From positions 62,001 to 126,000 of the forward strand of contig CAWUHX010000035.1 of assembly GCA_963922205.1 (NCBI GenBank): a stretch of 64,000 nucleotides of DNA, given 5' to 3'. A program made the translations under genes and the position numbers. The DNA comes from Romanomermis culicivorax. Its lineage: Eukaryota > Nematoda > Enoplea > Mermithida > Mermithidae. Below are positions 36,901 to 45,292 of the stretch, piece by piece (positions within the stretch are counted from its first letter, which is position 1; the number at the start of each line of letters is the position of its first letter). The notes below the pieces were generated by a model. The model searched no databases and was not told the origin of the DNA. It was given only the letters and a program-made list of their open reading frames with translations.

Positions 36901-39900
36901 AAATTTAATAAAAAAATTTAAATTTTTTTGACCTGTCATTTGAAGCATGTTGTTCATTGAATATCAAAGTTGGATAAATCGACATTTATCTAGCTTCGAT
37001 TGAAGCCACACTTTTCTTCTTATTTATTATATAGGTGATGGCGAATCCTGTTTTCTCAGAACTTTATTGGTTGGGGATTCATTAGGACTCAAAAATATAT
37101 TTGAATGGCAGTGCAATGTGTGCCAATCCCAAAAACTCAAAAACGGCACACAAATCGTATTAAAATTTTAACATAATATGTACCAAAATGATGAAAAGAT
37201 TCTCCTATGGGAAGGTGTCCGGAAACAGGTCCAAATGAGTTTTTCGGCTTTTTTCGGCTACTTTTGGACACTTTAAAAAGTGTAAAACGTGAAAAGTACA
37301 TAAGAAAAAATTTTCAAACGCAGTATGTAAAACCACACAATATACCCTATTTTCGGGTATAATTCATTTTCAACTTATCATATTCATATTCGAACTTCTC
37401 ACAACTGCATCCCAAAATGGATGTGAGAGAAACAACATCATATTGAAATCGTATGGTTGAGACACAATAAACCGATTCGAGTCACTAATCTCTCGTGAAA
37501 TATTAGTGAGTTAAGCACCTTTATAATTTAATTTTTCATCCTCAAATTAATATTATAAATAAAAATAAAGATTGAAAAGACGACTACAAGAAAAACGGCC
37601 GAAAAGCTATTTATGAAATATAACTTGGGTGCTGTAGATTTTAAATCTAAGTCAGTCTCAAGATGATCTAAGCAATAAACTATTGATTTGTTACTTTTTA
37701 TATTTCATTAGTTAATTGATGTGTCATCACATTCTTTAACATGGGTATTTGTTTTGAGCTGAATGACTATGTTATACATCAGACCCGAATCAAAATTGTG
37801 ACAATTTCTTCGGGTCCGGATCCGGGTCCAAAATTTTGAGAATATCGGGCCCGGGTCCGGGTCCAGCAAAATGGTCGGATAATTTCGGGTCGGGGTACCC
37901 GATACATCTCTAGTAATTATACCGGAAAATGGTGAAACAATAAATATTCTAGGTCATTTTGAGTACAAGAGCTGTAATTTGCATCTCAGTTAGCCTTTTA
38001 TGTTACTAAATGTCCACTAATCTTATAATTCGAAACAAACCAAATATTTTGCAACCAAGTAAAGATGGGGAATCACTTTTTGATCTATCCGCGCAATCCG
38101 AATGATAGCGAGATAAACGCTTAAGAGAAAGAGTTAAAAATCTTTCGAATTTTGAGTCGAGAAGAAAACTTGACAATTATCGATTATTCTATAAGACCCG
38201 AAAATAACTGAATTCTCAAAATACACGAAGTTATTGTTCTCGTGCCATCCTAATACATTCAAAAGCCTATGAACGCTCTCATCGTCAAATTTTTCATTTT
38301 TTTCAAACAATTATTATAAAACTCATTGACGCTGATGGTTGAACGACATTTACCATCAGCAAAATAATCTGTCACTCTTTGATCACAAATTTTTCTCGAA
38401 GTGACGACTGAGTAAATCTTTGATTTCAAAATTTTTTGTTGATTATTGTATTGTTATAACAGGATAGATGTCTTGAATAATCAGCATTTTCCACCATGGA
38501 GTTGGAAATGCACTACATAATTATTTTGGGTATGGATTTTTTTGAAAGTCGTGTTTCGTCCAGGATTTTTTTAGCACGAGTCCCATTGGCACAGCCGCTA
38601 ACTTTCCTCAATTTGTATTACTATTTCTTAGCACATCTGAAATTTTCATCAGCGCAGGCCCAGCTTTATTAGCGCCGTGCTGATAAAAAACTATGGTTCC
38701 GTCAAACGACGAAAATTAAAATTAACGAAGGACACAGTTTTGTGAAGTACGACGAATAGAAATTGATTTCTGGTAGTTCTCGCCTCGCGATTCCGATTTT
38801 TCGCCGGTACTTGTGCATCCGTAAAGATGAGACGGATTCACCTTTCTGACTTCATCGGATCAGGAAAACTTTCTTGTCTTGGTATGGGTCTAGAAAATCA
38901 CAATGATCGGATCCGGAAATGGAGTTCTAAGGCAGATCAAACCGGATACAGGTACTGTACACATGCATACGGTCAAGTTCGTAACTGCACTGCGGCCGAT
39001 GTTGTATCTACTGTGTTGTGGCTCAATATGAAGAGAAATTTGGAAAACAGAGGATTAAATTTTCTTACTAATATTTTACAATCTAACATGGAGCTCAAGC
39101 TTGGAAATCTCGAGACAGTGTATTAAACGAAGTATAGATAATCCAAAAAATTGCAATCCCAATTTTAGCAGATAAGTCACAGTTGCCACTTTTGTCGATC
39201 CACGATACAAAATCAAATCTTTTGAAAAGACTTAGAGACGTTGAAAAGTAAAGTTTATTAAGTAAATTGCAATGATTAGAGTCAAATCAAAACTAAAAAA
39301 TCAGCTGAAAACAGAATCTTTAAAATGAATGTGGAATTGGATCGTTTGATGACGTCATAGAAGGAGTGATGATGAACAGGATCAAAGTGAACCTTGAGAC
39401 AGCAATGTCCTAAACAAGGTTACAGCGTATAAACAAAGCATATATAACAGAAAAACTAACCGGAAGTTGAACTATATAAGAAAAAAATGGAAAGCATTTT
39501 AGTTGAAGGCAGATCCTTAATCTGGTGGCGCCAAAAATCAAACTTCAGCCGCATGCATTGTTATTTGCAACCGCGATACACTTCCATTATTGATCTCCGT
39601 GAAGAATTCTTCTTTATGACGCACACCACTGTATTTCACACTATTTTCAGGTATAGTAAAAGTTGATGCTGGTGCTGATGCTTGAGACACCTCTAGTTTT
39701 TTAGTTGCATTAAGGAGTTCTCTATTATCGACGTATATAGGAGATAGGCGTGTACGTCGTAAAGGAGCTACGAGGTTTGGGGGGTCAAGTGTTTTTTTTA
39801 TCATTTTTGACTCAAACATAGATATTTTCTGCCGCAAAATGTACATTTTTTGGCTTTCTGTGGTCAAAAAAGACCAGGTTCTCATAGATATCTCATTTTA

Positions 39901-42900
39901 GTCATACGATTGGCTATTTTCATACGGCTGCCTAGCCATACAGGCAATGATATCTGAGGGTTCCTATGGCACTCCCCCTAATTACATGCATGCAAACAGT
40001 CCAACCTCAAACGCCAAATATCTCTGCTCGGAATTTTCAAAACGACCATTCATCACTACCTGAACTTTTAGAAACAGAGAAAAAATTACCAAAAAATCAT
40101 ATTTATCTGACGAAATTTGTATGTGCATTTCTGTTCTGCATGATGTTTTGGATAATTAATGGATGTGAATACTAGTTCGTATTTTTTATTATTCTCTTTG
40201 CCTTAATTTTTTCATGAATTTCGATGGACTGTATGCCTCGTTTGGCCCCATACATGTAATTGGGGGGAGGGCTATAAGAACTTCCCTCAGAAATCGTGGG
40301 CCATATGGCTAGCCATTGGCCGACCCCCAAGATTTTCCAATCCTGTGGCTAGCCATATGATAGTCATAGAGATCCCATACTTTTGGTCTGAAAAATACTG
40401 GAAAATGTCAATTCTTTGATGGAAAATGTTAATTTTTGAACAAAAAATGGTCAAAAATGTCAATTTTCTCGGCGCTGCGCCTCATGAATACATTTTTACT
40501 GTCTTTCTGAACAAAAACTTTTTCTTTGTGTAAAAATCGAATTTTTTTCCGTTCAGAAACCCCTCCCCCTAAAATTTTGGGGATCACTGACCCCCGGCCC
40601 AAAAAAAGTCGCCCGACCCCCCTCCAACCTCGAGGCCCCGTTGCATGTATGGTTTGGCCTGAACACAAATCTAGCTGTATTCCATGTTGAACCGTCGGTC
40701 ACGGCAAATAGCTCAACAAAACAACCATGATGCCAGAGTTATCGCTCATTATATGCAACCGGAGTTGAGCTAATGGATCAAAGTTGATTGTTATTTCCTA
40801 ATGTTGAGAATAGTTTGTATAAAATATCAAGTTTTAAAGATTAATTAAACCAGGGATAATCCTTCGCTACCTCCTCCCCTCTGCTCTACTCCTATATTCA
40901 ACCTCATTTCGAATGCATATTTTTCCCGAGCGGAAAACTGATAATACCATACTACTACTACTACAGTTTTTTCTCCTTGGGATCGGTAGTTGGTTACTCA
41001 AATTCTTCCTGGAAAAAAATCACGTTCCTTGAGTAATACGAAGAAAAGAGTGAAAAGTAATGCTCGGGTTTGAAAAAGTTGACTAATTATCAGTTCTCCG
41101 ACTCACTTTTCAAAGAAAGCTACCATAACAATGACTAACTGAGCTGGAAAAGATACGCAATGTACGAGTACATTGGTTTCGCCTTACTCCTATATAAACC
41201 GTCTTATTACAGAAGCGAAAATCGATATAATTTCTCGATCTCGTATTAACTCCCTGAGCAGAACTGGGGTAGGTAATAGAAGTGCTTCGAAACGGAGTTA
41301 TGCGTTACTGTGCCATAGAAATAAAAACATCACGTTTAATCTTATTAATATGACACATGATAACAGCAGTTGTTGCGATCAACATTCTTTTTGCACCAAA
41401 AGAGAGAAAAGAAATAGAAACACCGATTACTGTGACGAGTAAATCCAATGCGACGTATTAGATTTCTATAATCGAAAATCAGAATAGAAACGGCTAGGAC
41501 GTATGGGCCCCAAGTAAGGAAATAGTGAATTTCTTTATTAGAGGGATCAAGCAGGTTGACCGTTACATTTAAGTTACGGGACAACATCAAAGACGCTGGC
41601 TATGACACTTTGCAGTAATTACCCGGAAAATTTTGAGCAGAATGATGCACGGAATGAAAAATATGATTAGAAGGCCTAAAATAATACAAACACAATCGAT
41701 GGAGTGGAATGTCAGTAGCAGTTAGCAGGTTTCTACCTGCCAGTTCGAGAAATATGAAATTTTTTTTGACCAAGTCACTTTCAGCAGGTTTTGAATCATT
41801 TGAATGTCGAGACACTTGATGAAGAAACAGTGACAGTGACTAAACACAACTTGGAAAGAATTTTGCAGTTTACGTCTCAAAGGATAATTTTTTGTATCAT
41901 TTTGATTTCCTAAAGCATTGAGACGAAAATTTTTTAAAATTGCGATTCAATTCATCACAGTCGCTTTACAGTAACAGTAGTCCGAATAATCTCCCAAACA
42001 TTATAGAGTAATGTACATAATTAATCAATTTTTAATGATAATCTGGTATGATTAATTTGTATCAGATACATTCATTATGAGAAATTGCTTTGCTACATTA
42101 CTATTCGAATACCTGACGATTTCATATCAAAACTATTTTTAGGATAGGTGTAGATCCTCACCTGCGTGCCAAACGTATTGCACCCAAACGCAAGTACCAG
42201 CGAGGAAAAATAACCATTGTACTGGTATGAAGATAAAACATATCATGTCCGACGTGACCGTCACGCAAACGAAAAAGACGGAAAAGGCCTGAAATATTGA
42301 ATGATAAATATAAGGAAAGCATAATTAATGATGATTTCTTCAAAACCATGGACCTTTGTGTCATTTTGGTTGCTTTTGCCGAATACTGATATGTTGTTTT
42401 TCAACCAGAATGAAATTGATATAGTGAATCCCGGTGGTTACGCAAAAGCAAGTAAATTAAGAAAGCTTTCACGACAGGAAATAATTCGAGGCAATATTTG
42501 AATCTGGTCAGAAGCGAAAGGTTAGTAAAATAAATTTGGATTCATCCTTTCGCCAATATGCAATTGCAGGCCACCAAAAAATATCAAAAATTTGTGTCGG
42601 CAATAAAGTAAAAGATTTCCCACAAATTAAAACACTTGAGAAAAGAGCAGAAGTCGGTCCGTAACTTTCAATTCATCTATTATCAAATAATGTCACGTGT
42701 TGTATGCATCGCAAGCCTTTTAGTTGACATAGACGACCTCATTCACACTAGGACGATCAGAAAAGCAGTCAATAGCTAGATCAACGCGCCTGACTTGTAC
42801 GTGTAGGCAAAATTTATTCTGAAGGTCTAATCCAGGCACATTGATCCAGCGATTAGCATTCACCGTTTCCTTTTCCCCATAAATCGTGCTTCTCGGGAAA

Positions 42901-45292
42901 AGATTTCGGAAAATGGACAAGTTCACTTTCCTCATTCGGGAAAAATATTTTGGGGCTTGGCGGCCAGAATTGTGATAGATTTTTGAGGTCATAACTCCCA
43001 AAATTTCAAAATTTTTCCGCGAGATGATTCGAGTAATCATTGTTGTTATTCATAATCAAGGTCAGGCGCGCGTTGTTGGCGTGTCAAACTTGACTTATCT
43101 TCTATTCTTCGACAGTTGATATCATCTATATTGCTTTAGTAATGTTGGAGATAGTTGATGAAATTTTGTGTTTTCTCTTACTGATTATTTTTTTGAAAAA
43201 AATAGCTTTCGTATTACAAGCTTATTTACTGAACCTCGTGGAATTCATCTTCAGAAATTTTCAGTCTCGGTTTGACTCACAGCTTTTCTAACTTACGAAA
43301 GTATGCATACAATTTTTTCGAATTGTAATATTATAAAAAACATGATTTTTGAGCGAAAAATTCGAATTTTATTTTCTGAAATATACATACGAAAAACAAA
43401 TTTTACAACGTTCTCAAAACACTAGAAATTTTTTCTGGATTTCACATCGGAAAAATTAGTGCGTATTGGGTCTCTAAAGACATCAAAATATTTAAATAAG
43501 CCTATCGCTTGAATAGAGCGTCGGTGATCATTTTCAAGCGAAAAAACGATTGAGCAAAAAGTGGAAAAATTTTGGCCTTTTCCTTATTTGGGGAAATGGT
43601 TGGCGGAAAAAAGAAGCTGCGTTGACATCTTCCTTAAGTCTTGGCGTGGAGTATAATAGGACACGCAACTTCGGTGATTTGAATTGAGACCATAACTTTC
43701 GATTGTATTTAGTTGATTTACTAGTCGAAAACGAAATTAGACAAGAATAAAAAAAAGTATTATGGTGAAAAATTTTACAGAACGTAGAAAGTTGAAAATT
43801 TTAAGACCGACGAAAATAAGAAAATGAGGACATACCAAATCTGACGCAATTAAAAAAACGAAAGTGAAATACTGTTTCCTACGGTCTCACGCATTTTCTG
43901 AGCTCGCATAACGGTGTACCCAACAACACAAATTTCATTACTTTTTTCACTTCTGACCAGGATCTCGATTTCTGCCAAAATTTGGTTCCCAACACGAAAA
44001 CTATTTACGGATCGTACTAAGATGGTAACACTAATTGTAATTAATTATCAAGTTATTGTCATGAGCCTTATTTACAAACACAGGTAATTTATGAAATTAT
44101 TATATTGATATGCTGTAAGATTCAAATTTCTCGAAATTAATCAGCGGATAAGCACTTCCATATAACTTACTACGCCTTGGTATCTGAAAGAATCGTAAAT
44201 GCTGCGCAGCAGCAACCAAGATGGCCAAAAATATTCAAATCTAAAGTCCAATAAAAAATCAGCCATCATGACGAACGCCCAGACGAATAATATCTTCATA
44301 TAAATAAGTCCGCTAAAAGATAATAATATGTTTTAAGTTATCCATTTGAACAAACCAAACAAATTTTCGATTCTTGGGAAATTCACTTTCCAGCATTGAT
44401 ATACAAGATTCAAAAAAGATATTCTAGGTTCTAAATCGGTGAATATTGTTTCGAACTTTTAGACGTTTGGTTGACATATGCAAAATTACGTTCTCTCATT
44501 ACTGAAATTAATAAATTTTTGCAATTTTGTGCTATAGGTATGATCAAGCCTGTAGCCAGAAATTTTTTCGGGGGGGGGCACACATTTTTTCACACTAATC
44601 ACCATAAAATTGGCATTTCTGACTTGACTTTCTTTTTTTTGACTTGACTTGGAAAATACCAAAGGTCTTTTTGTCTTTTGTCTTTTTTATCACTTCAAAC
44701 ATTTCGGGGGTGGGACCATACCCCCCCCCAACCCCCCTGCCTACAGGCCTGGGTATGATTATTTGCTAAAGTAATATGGAGGTTGTTGCAGATGAAGCCG
44801 GTGCACTTTCTTCCCCAAGGTAAAATTCTTAGAAATTCGGGAGAAATAATGATGCATTTTCATGCGTATTACATAATAATTTGACTGCAAAGCGAAGGAA
44901 TCAAGATGTTTCCAGTTTGGCACTTCATTTTTTGAATAAATGTGACACCTACAATCCACAGAAGAAAAACTAGGCATAAAATACTGATCGACTAACTACC
45001 AAAAAGTCAATTAAACTAATTTTATTTCCTAACTCTTTGTGTTTGATTGTTTGAAATAGCATGTATCTATTAAAAGTTTCATTCCACCTAGGGGAATACG
45101 TGGCACTATATATATACCTACTGGCTACGTCCCTGAAAGCAAAAAATGCCTTACTATCTCAGAGAGCTGAACGAAACATCAAACTAATAAAATTCAAGTA
45201 AATTAAGCTAACCTAGTGCAAAATCCTTCTGACATCCTGTTTTTCTTCAATGTTCGTCGCATCTTCGCACTATCAATATTCCTGCGCTTCAT
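15764..45292 (-). CDS. MACO1: Macoilin (TMEM57 family), 13 exons, ~929 aa, frameshift in exon 1
   Basis: Macoilin is a multi-pass endoplasmic-reticulum/nuclear-envelope protein, neuronal in worms and mammals, with a C-terminal coiled coil. Thirteen exons (listed separately) join at GT-AG sites in matching phases to 2789 bases, one short of an open frame. Diagnostic blocks: MKRRN start, FRFEYFWP, RSIYDSFRYQG, PVQWLFFLAGTCVWVQYVWH, CLPTVTLW, LCRPFAAHC, IGYPVVTLGFG, KQREVAKENE, the LESDLEKLRNELRQ coiled coil and SLSAETRIKLDLFSALGD. Residues 27-182 are membrane segments; 223-585 are low-complexity (Asn, Ser, Ala); 586-830 are coiled coil. It is longer than the mammalian protein (about 660 residues), mostly from the low-complexity middle. 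Introns 3 (11.3 kb) and 8 (9.5 kb) are full of transposons. Exon 1 reads out of frame after residue 17 (see that exon). Confidence 0.95.
16387..16609 (-). CDS. MACO1: MACO1 exon 12 (residues 804-878)
   Basis: Acceptor TTTTAG|CTCAG, donor AATAT|GTAAGA. End of the coiled coil (KKAKEQELEEMCMRLNQL), then a Gln/Pro/Ser-rich tail. If the donor is not used, the next codon is a stop (TAA, 16382-16384), giving a protein that ends ...SPYNM: a possible retained-intron isoform. Confidence 0.9.
17109..17401 (-). CDS. MACO1: MACO1 exon 11 (residues 706-804), signature block
   Basis: Acceptor TTTTAG|GAATG, donor ACAG|GTAAAT. Starts NECTETCKQRRREME; ends with SLSAETRIKLDLFSALGD and AKRQLEI, the most invariant macoilin sequence. 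Confidence 0.96.
17684..17884 (-). CDS. MACO1: MACO1 exon 10 (residues 639-706), coiled coil
   Basis: Acceptor TTTAAG|ATTTC, donor GCTAA|GTAAGC. Contains QQDKENVSTLEKRV, LLEQQLKTEKK and KKLEEAVSQAAS, matching the family's KQNISQLEKK / KKLEEAT region. Confidence 0.93.
18035..18193 (-). CDS. MACO1: MACO1 exon 9 (residues 586-639), coiled coil
   Basis: Acceptor GATAG|TTTGG, donor ACAAA|GTAAGT. LESDLEKLRNELRQ and QELRRQVNDLSNTDKASRSE match the start of the macoilin coiled coil. Confidence 0.93.
18262..18660 (+). repeat. Family C repeat, copy 2
   Basis: Inverted counterpart of 5825-6155: GAAGTTAAGGGGGAGGATCT, TGCTCAAAAATTTCG, GGACAAATCCCGCCCCTGATC, CATTTCGGCGCAAAG, GGAGTCGTCGACAACTG, ending CAACTACAGGTATG. 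Lies at the 3' end of intron 8. Confidence 0.6.
18798..20170. mobile_element. Element M: non-autonomous TIR element with ATATCCGGATAT repeats
   Basis: Ends TGATGTTTTCGGATAT and, inverted, TGATGTTCCTCGGATAT. Both ends carry clustered (A)TATCCGGATAT motifs (18805-18850; 20100-20165). The target duplication is uncertain: flanks TTTAGTAA and GTAGTACT agree only partly. End style suggests hAT. No transposase frame inside. Confidence 0.5.
20805..21028. mobile_element. Family B element, complete, perfect 8-bp target duplication
   Basis: Ends CATACCTGTAA and TTACAGGTATG (inverted). GTAATGAA lies immediately on both sides (20797-20804 and 21029-21036). Long G and C homopolymers sit just inside the ends; the centre is GAAAAATTAGAAAAAATTGG with AAATTTCGACTTTTTTCG. 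An 8-bp duplication points to the hAT superfamily. 224 bp, non-autonomous. Confidence 0.85.
21037..22546. other. MACO1: MACO1 intron 8, unremarkable stretch
   Basis: AT-rich, no repeat ends recognised. An AAGAGAAACA stretch is locally repeated at 21590-21640. Confidence 0.4.
22547..22800. repeat. Family G repeat, copy 1
   Basis: Shares CATAGGGGGAGG, CCTGGCCACCCCCTCTGCCCC, TTTTTCCAAGACAACTTTTT, GATTTTTGTGCATATTTTGT and CACCCACCCC with 62725-62912. Part of the same order is seen at 46312-46490 and, inverted, at 32133-32275. Confidence 0.6.
22955..23340. repeat. Dispersed repeat X, copy 2 (empty site)
   Basis: Matches the two flanks of the 10138-12646 element as one uninterrupted sequence: AAAAGGAATAAGACTCTCATC, ATTCTTACATTATGCATTTGA, TTA (23022-23024), GTTGACCGATAAG, then TTTTTCACCACAATTTTGTGATAT. 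Confidence 0.75.
23960..24320. repeat. GGACTGAACGG-rich region (possible left end of element N)
   Basis: CTGAACGG, GGACTGAACGG and GGACTAAACGG recur at least seven times. With the inverted CCGTTCAG/CGTTCAGTCC cluster at 26885-27010 and matching CCTACTA...CTCCGAG sequence next to both clusters, this may be one ~3-kb TIR element. Ends and target site are not resolved. Confidence 0.4.
24720..25760. repeat. Tandem duplication, two ~620-bp units
   Basis: GTGATCAGACAAGTTGATTG, TTTCTTTAC, CTAGTACTTCC, CAACAGGC, CTGCATTGATCGAGATTTAAA, CAGAATGTTT, ATTTGTTGTATGT and TTGTAAATGGAAGA at 24731-25125 recur in the same order and spacing at 25355-25750. Divergence is about 25-30 percent. It lies between the two GGACTGAACGG clusters. 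Confidence 0.7.
26335..26766 (-). mobile_element. Family A element, 432 bp, 8-bp target duplication (7/8)
   Basis: Ends CATACATGTA... and ...TTACATGTATG; flanks GTCTCCAA (26327-26334) and GTCCCCAA (26767-26774). Interior, in inverted order relative to 32531: AGTGCTATGGGAACCC, AAATCGTCGGCCATATGGCTAGCC, CAATCCTATGGCTAGCC, repeated TTTTTGATGAAAAATGTCAA, CTGGGCGCTTCGCGCCAC, CAAAATTTTGGGAATTACTGA and CCAGACCTCGGAGCTCC. hAT-type by duplication length. Confidence 0.85.
26885..27010. repeat. CCGTTCAG-rich region (possible right end of element N)
   Basis: CGTTCAGTCC, CGTTTAGTCC, CCGTTCAG, then CTCGGAGTACTAGTAGGATTAA, inverted relative to 23985-24050. See 23960-24320. Confidence 0.4.
27011..27740. other. 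MACO1: MACO1 intron 8, 5' part
   Basis: AT-rich; no features recognised. Confidence 0.4.
27741..28319 (-). CDS. MACO1: MACO1 exon 8 (residues 393-586), with an extra hydrophobic span
   Basis: Acceptor TTTTCAG|ACAAC, donor GCACA|GTAAGT. Ser/Ala/Asp-rich. Residues about 427-448 (GLPIVGWLFAILYRLISAI) are strongly hydrophobic, unusual for the low-complexity middle of macoilin. A GC-rich exon among AT-rich introns. Confidence 0.88.
28320..28827. other. MACO1: MACO1 intron 7
   Basis: 508 bases, AT-rich, no repeats seen. Confidence 0.6.
28828..29338 (-). CDS. MACO1: MACO1 exon 7 (residues 223-393), Asn/Ser-rich
   Basis: Acceptor TTTCAG|ATATAA, donor TTCAG|GTAAAG. 511 bases, low complexity: Ser/Ala, a Q5 run, then Asn/His/Gly-rich sequence. 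The family is poorly conserved here; assignment rests on splice phase and position. Confidence 0.88.
29339..30071. other. MACO1: MACO1 intron 6
   Basis: 733 bases, AT-rich, no repeats seen. Introns 5 (30193-30367) and 4 (30435-30768) are equally plain. Confidence 0.6.
30072..30192 (-). CDS. MACO1: MACO1 exon 6 (residues 183-223)
   Basis: Acceptor TTTCAG|CGA, donor AAAT|GTAAGA (phase 1). Encodes RKQREVAKENEIYAQLL and REALPVEQQ, the first cytosolic helix after the membrane part. Confidence 0.93.
30368..30434 (-). CDS. MACO1: MACO1 exon 5 (residues 160-182)
   Basis: 67 bases. Acceptor TTCTAG|CATC, donor CGATGG|GTAAAC. Encodes IGYPVVTLGFG and TYVSYRLRW, one of the most conserved macoilin blocks. 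Confidence 0.94.
30769..30898 (-). CDS. MACO1: MACO1 exon 4 (residues 117-160)
   Basis: Acceptor TCTTCAG|ATC, donor CACTG|GTGAGT. Contains RGICLPTVTLWLLFIYVEAS and DLCRPFAAHC. Separated from exon 3 by an 11.3-kb intron. Confidence 0.93.
31275..31460. repeat. Family D repeat, copy 1
   Basis: CAAAATGACGTATTTAG, GGCTATACTACCCC, AATTTTCAATTTTAC, GAAAAATCTGACCTTGGGGA and CCTCTGTAACAG match 45830-45935 in order, at roughly 80 percent identity. A G-rich block precedes it in both copies. Confidence 0.55.
32043..32070. repeat. (TA)n(CA)n microsatellite
   Basis: Eight or so TA units pass directly into ACACACACA. Confidence 0.9.
32133..32275 (-). repeat. Family G repeat, copy 2 (partial, inverted)
   Basis: CATGCACGGCAAGAATTTTCC, TGGACCTTTTTCCAGGG, GGGGGTGTTTGACGATTTT and TATCCCCCCCTATC correspond, complemented, to the end of copy 1. 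Confidence 0.5.
32531..32974 (+). mobile_element. Family A element, 444 bp, perfect 8-bp target duplication
   Basis: Ends CATACATATAACGG and TTACATGTGTG. CAGTGATG flanks both sides (32523-32530, 32975-32982). Interior: CCTCGAGGTCTGGGGGG, CAGTAATTCCCAAAATTTTGG, GTGGCGCGAAGCACCGAG, TTTCATCGAAAAATTAAC, CATATGGCTAGCCATAGGAT, CCCATAGCACTTCCCC. Best-delimited member of the family. Confidence 0.92.
33090..34070. other. MACO1: MACO1 intron 3, unremarkable stretch
   Basis: AT-rich; no repeat ends or coding-like frames recognised. Confidence 0.4.
34078..34140. repeat. Short tandem repeat, unit ~19 bp
   Basis: Three to four copies of GTAGCGGATGTGCACTAG with small changes. Confidence 0.75.
35343..35783 (+). 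mobile_element. Family A element, partly conserved target duplication (6/8)
   Basis: Ends CATACATGTAACAGGG and CTACAGGTATG; flanks GGTGGGAA and GGTGTGGA. A ~27-base G-rich segment (GGCGACTTTTGAGGGGTGGG) is repeated three times near the left end, a local amplification not seen in other copies. The central hairpin is GGCGCGAGGCGCC. Confidence 0.75.
35825..36207 (-). mobile_element. Family A element, 383 bp, perfect 8-bp target duplication
   Basis: Ends CATACATGTAATTGG and GTTACATGTATG; TTCAGGAC flanks both sides (35817-35824, 36208-36215). Inverted relative to its neighbour 34 bases away. It keeps CTCGGCGCTTCGCGCCATAAG and the C-homopolymer next to the ends. Confidence 0.92.
36297..37912. mobile_element. 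hAT-type non-autonomous transposon, 1616 bp, perfect 8-bp duplication
   Basis: Inverted ends TAGAGATGTATCGGGT and ACCCGATACATCTCTA (16 of 16), flanked by GTAATTAT on both sides (36289-36296 and 37913-37920). Subterminal GGGTCCGGGTCC repeats fill the first ~170 and last ~110 bases in inverted orientation, the usual arrangement of hAT transposase-binding sites. The AT-rich centre has no transposase frame. Confidence 0.93.
37921..38826. other. MACO1: MACO1 intron 3, unremarkable stretch
   Basis: AT-rich; TTTAGCACGAGTCCCATTGG and TTAGCGCCGTGCTGATAA near 38570-38690 recall the TTAGCAC palindromes of repeat X, but no alignment is convincing. Confidence 0.35.
38827..39126 (+). CDS. Unrecognised 99-codon ORF inside MACO1 intron 3
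   Basis: Uninterrupted frame, opposite strand to MACO1, with an even amino-acid mix (Cys x4, Trp x2, no low complexity). I recognise no domain. It may be a chance frame or a transposon relic; no splice partner or promoter was identified. Confidence 0.2.
   Translation: MRRIHLSDFIGSGKLSCLGMGLENHNDRIRKWSSKADQTGYRYCTHAYGQVRNCTAADVVSTVLWLNMKRNLENRGLNFLTNILQSNMELKLGNLETVY
39751..39992 (+). mobile_element. Family A element, degenerate short copy
   Basis: Begins GTACGTCGTAAAGGAGC, then GAGGTTTGGGGGGTC, TTTTTGACTCAAACATAG, CATACGATTGGC, AGGGTTCCTATGGCACTCCCCC and ends TTACATGCATG. The centre is shorter and diverged; no target duplication seen. Confidence 0.55.
40249..40651 (-). mobile_element. Family A element, 403 bp
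   Basis: Ends CATACATGTAATTGG and GTTGCATGTATG. GTTTGGCC occurs on both sides with a one-base offset (left GTTTGGCC-C, right GTTTGGCC-T). Hairpin GGCGCTGCGCC. Confidence 0.8.
40662..42161. other. MACO1: MACO1 intron 3, 5' part
   Basis: AT-rich; a short ACTACTACTACT run at 40950. No coding exon found in it. Confidence 0.4.
42162..42288 (-). CDS. MACO1: MACO1 exon 3 (residues 75-117)
   Basis: Acceptor TTTCAG|GCC, donor GCAG|GTGAGG (phase 1). Two hydrophobic spans: AFSVFFVCVTVTSDMICF and PVQWLFFLAGTCVWVQ. Confidence 0.93.
42289..44170. other. MACO1: MACO1 intron 2
   Basis: Mostly AT-rich. Family E fragments are recognisable at about 42870-42920 (CCCCATAAATCGTGCTTCTCGGG) and 43505-43640 (GAGCGTCGGTGATCATTTTCA, CCTTATTTGGGGAAATGG). 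Confidence 0.45.
44171..44312 (-). CDS. MACO1: MACO1 exon 2 (residues 27-74)
   Basis: Acceptor TTTTAG|CGG, donor GGCGTA|GTAAGT. First membrane segment (MKILFVWAFVMMADFLL), then DFRFEYFWPSW and SIYDSFRYQG. Ends in phase 0. Confidence 0.93.
44546..44752. mobile_element. Family H element, 207 bp, 8-bp target duplication (7/8)
   Basis: Ends AAGCCTGTAGCCAG and CTGCCTACAGGCCTGG are inverted. GTATGATC and GTATGATT flank it (44538-44545, 44753-44760). Poly-G and poly-C tracts sit next to the ends. A second copy is at 48227-48407. Lies in MACO1 intron 1. Confidence 0.8.
45214..45292 (-). CDS. MACO1: MACO1 exon 1 (residues 1-26), apparent 1-base deletion
   Basis: Starts MKRRNIDSAKMRRTLKK, the family N-terminus. 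As written, the frame then gives TGCQKDFALG and a stop; inserting one base in the A4 run (plus-strand T4, 45241-45244) restores the macoilin-like NRMSEGF. Donor CTAG|GTTAGC. The exon is 79 bases where phase with exon 2 needs 80. A second ATG at 45236, already in the correct frame, could be used if the deletion is real. Confidence 0.85.

Noticed and set aside
39538-39885. 115-codon minus-strand frame in MACO1 intron 3
   Set aside because: Its upstream half is a degenerate family A element; the rest shows no recognisable domain or splice link to MACO1.
42158-42364. 68-codon minus-strand frame overlapping MACO1 exon 3
   Set aside because: Wrong reading frame of exon 3; the correct frame gives the macoilin membrane segments.
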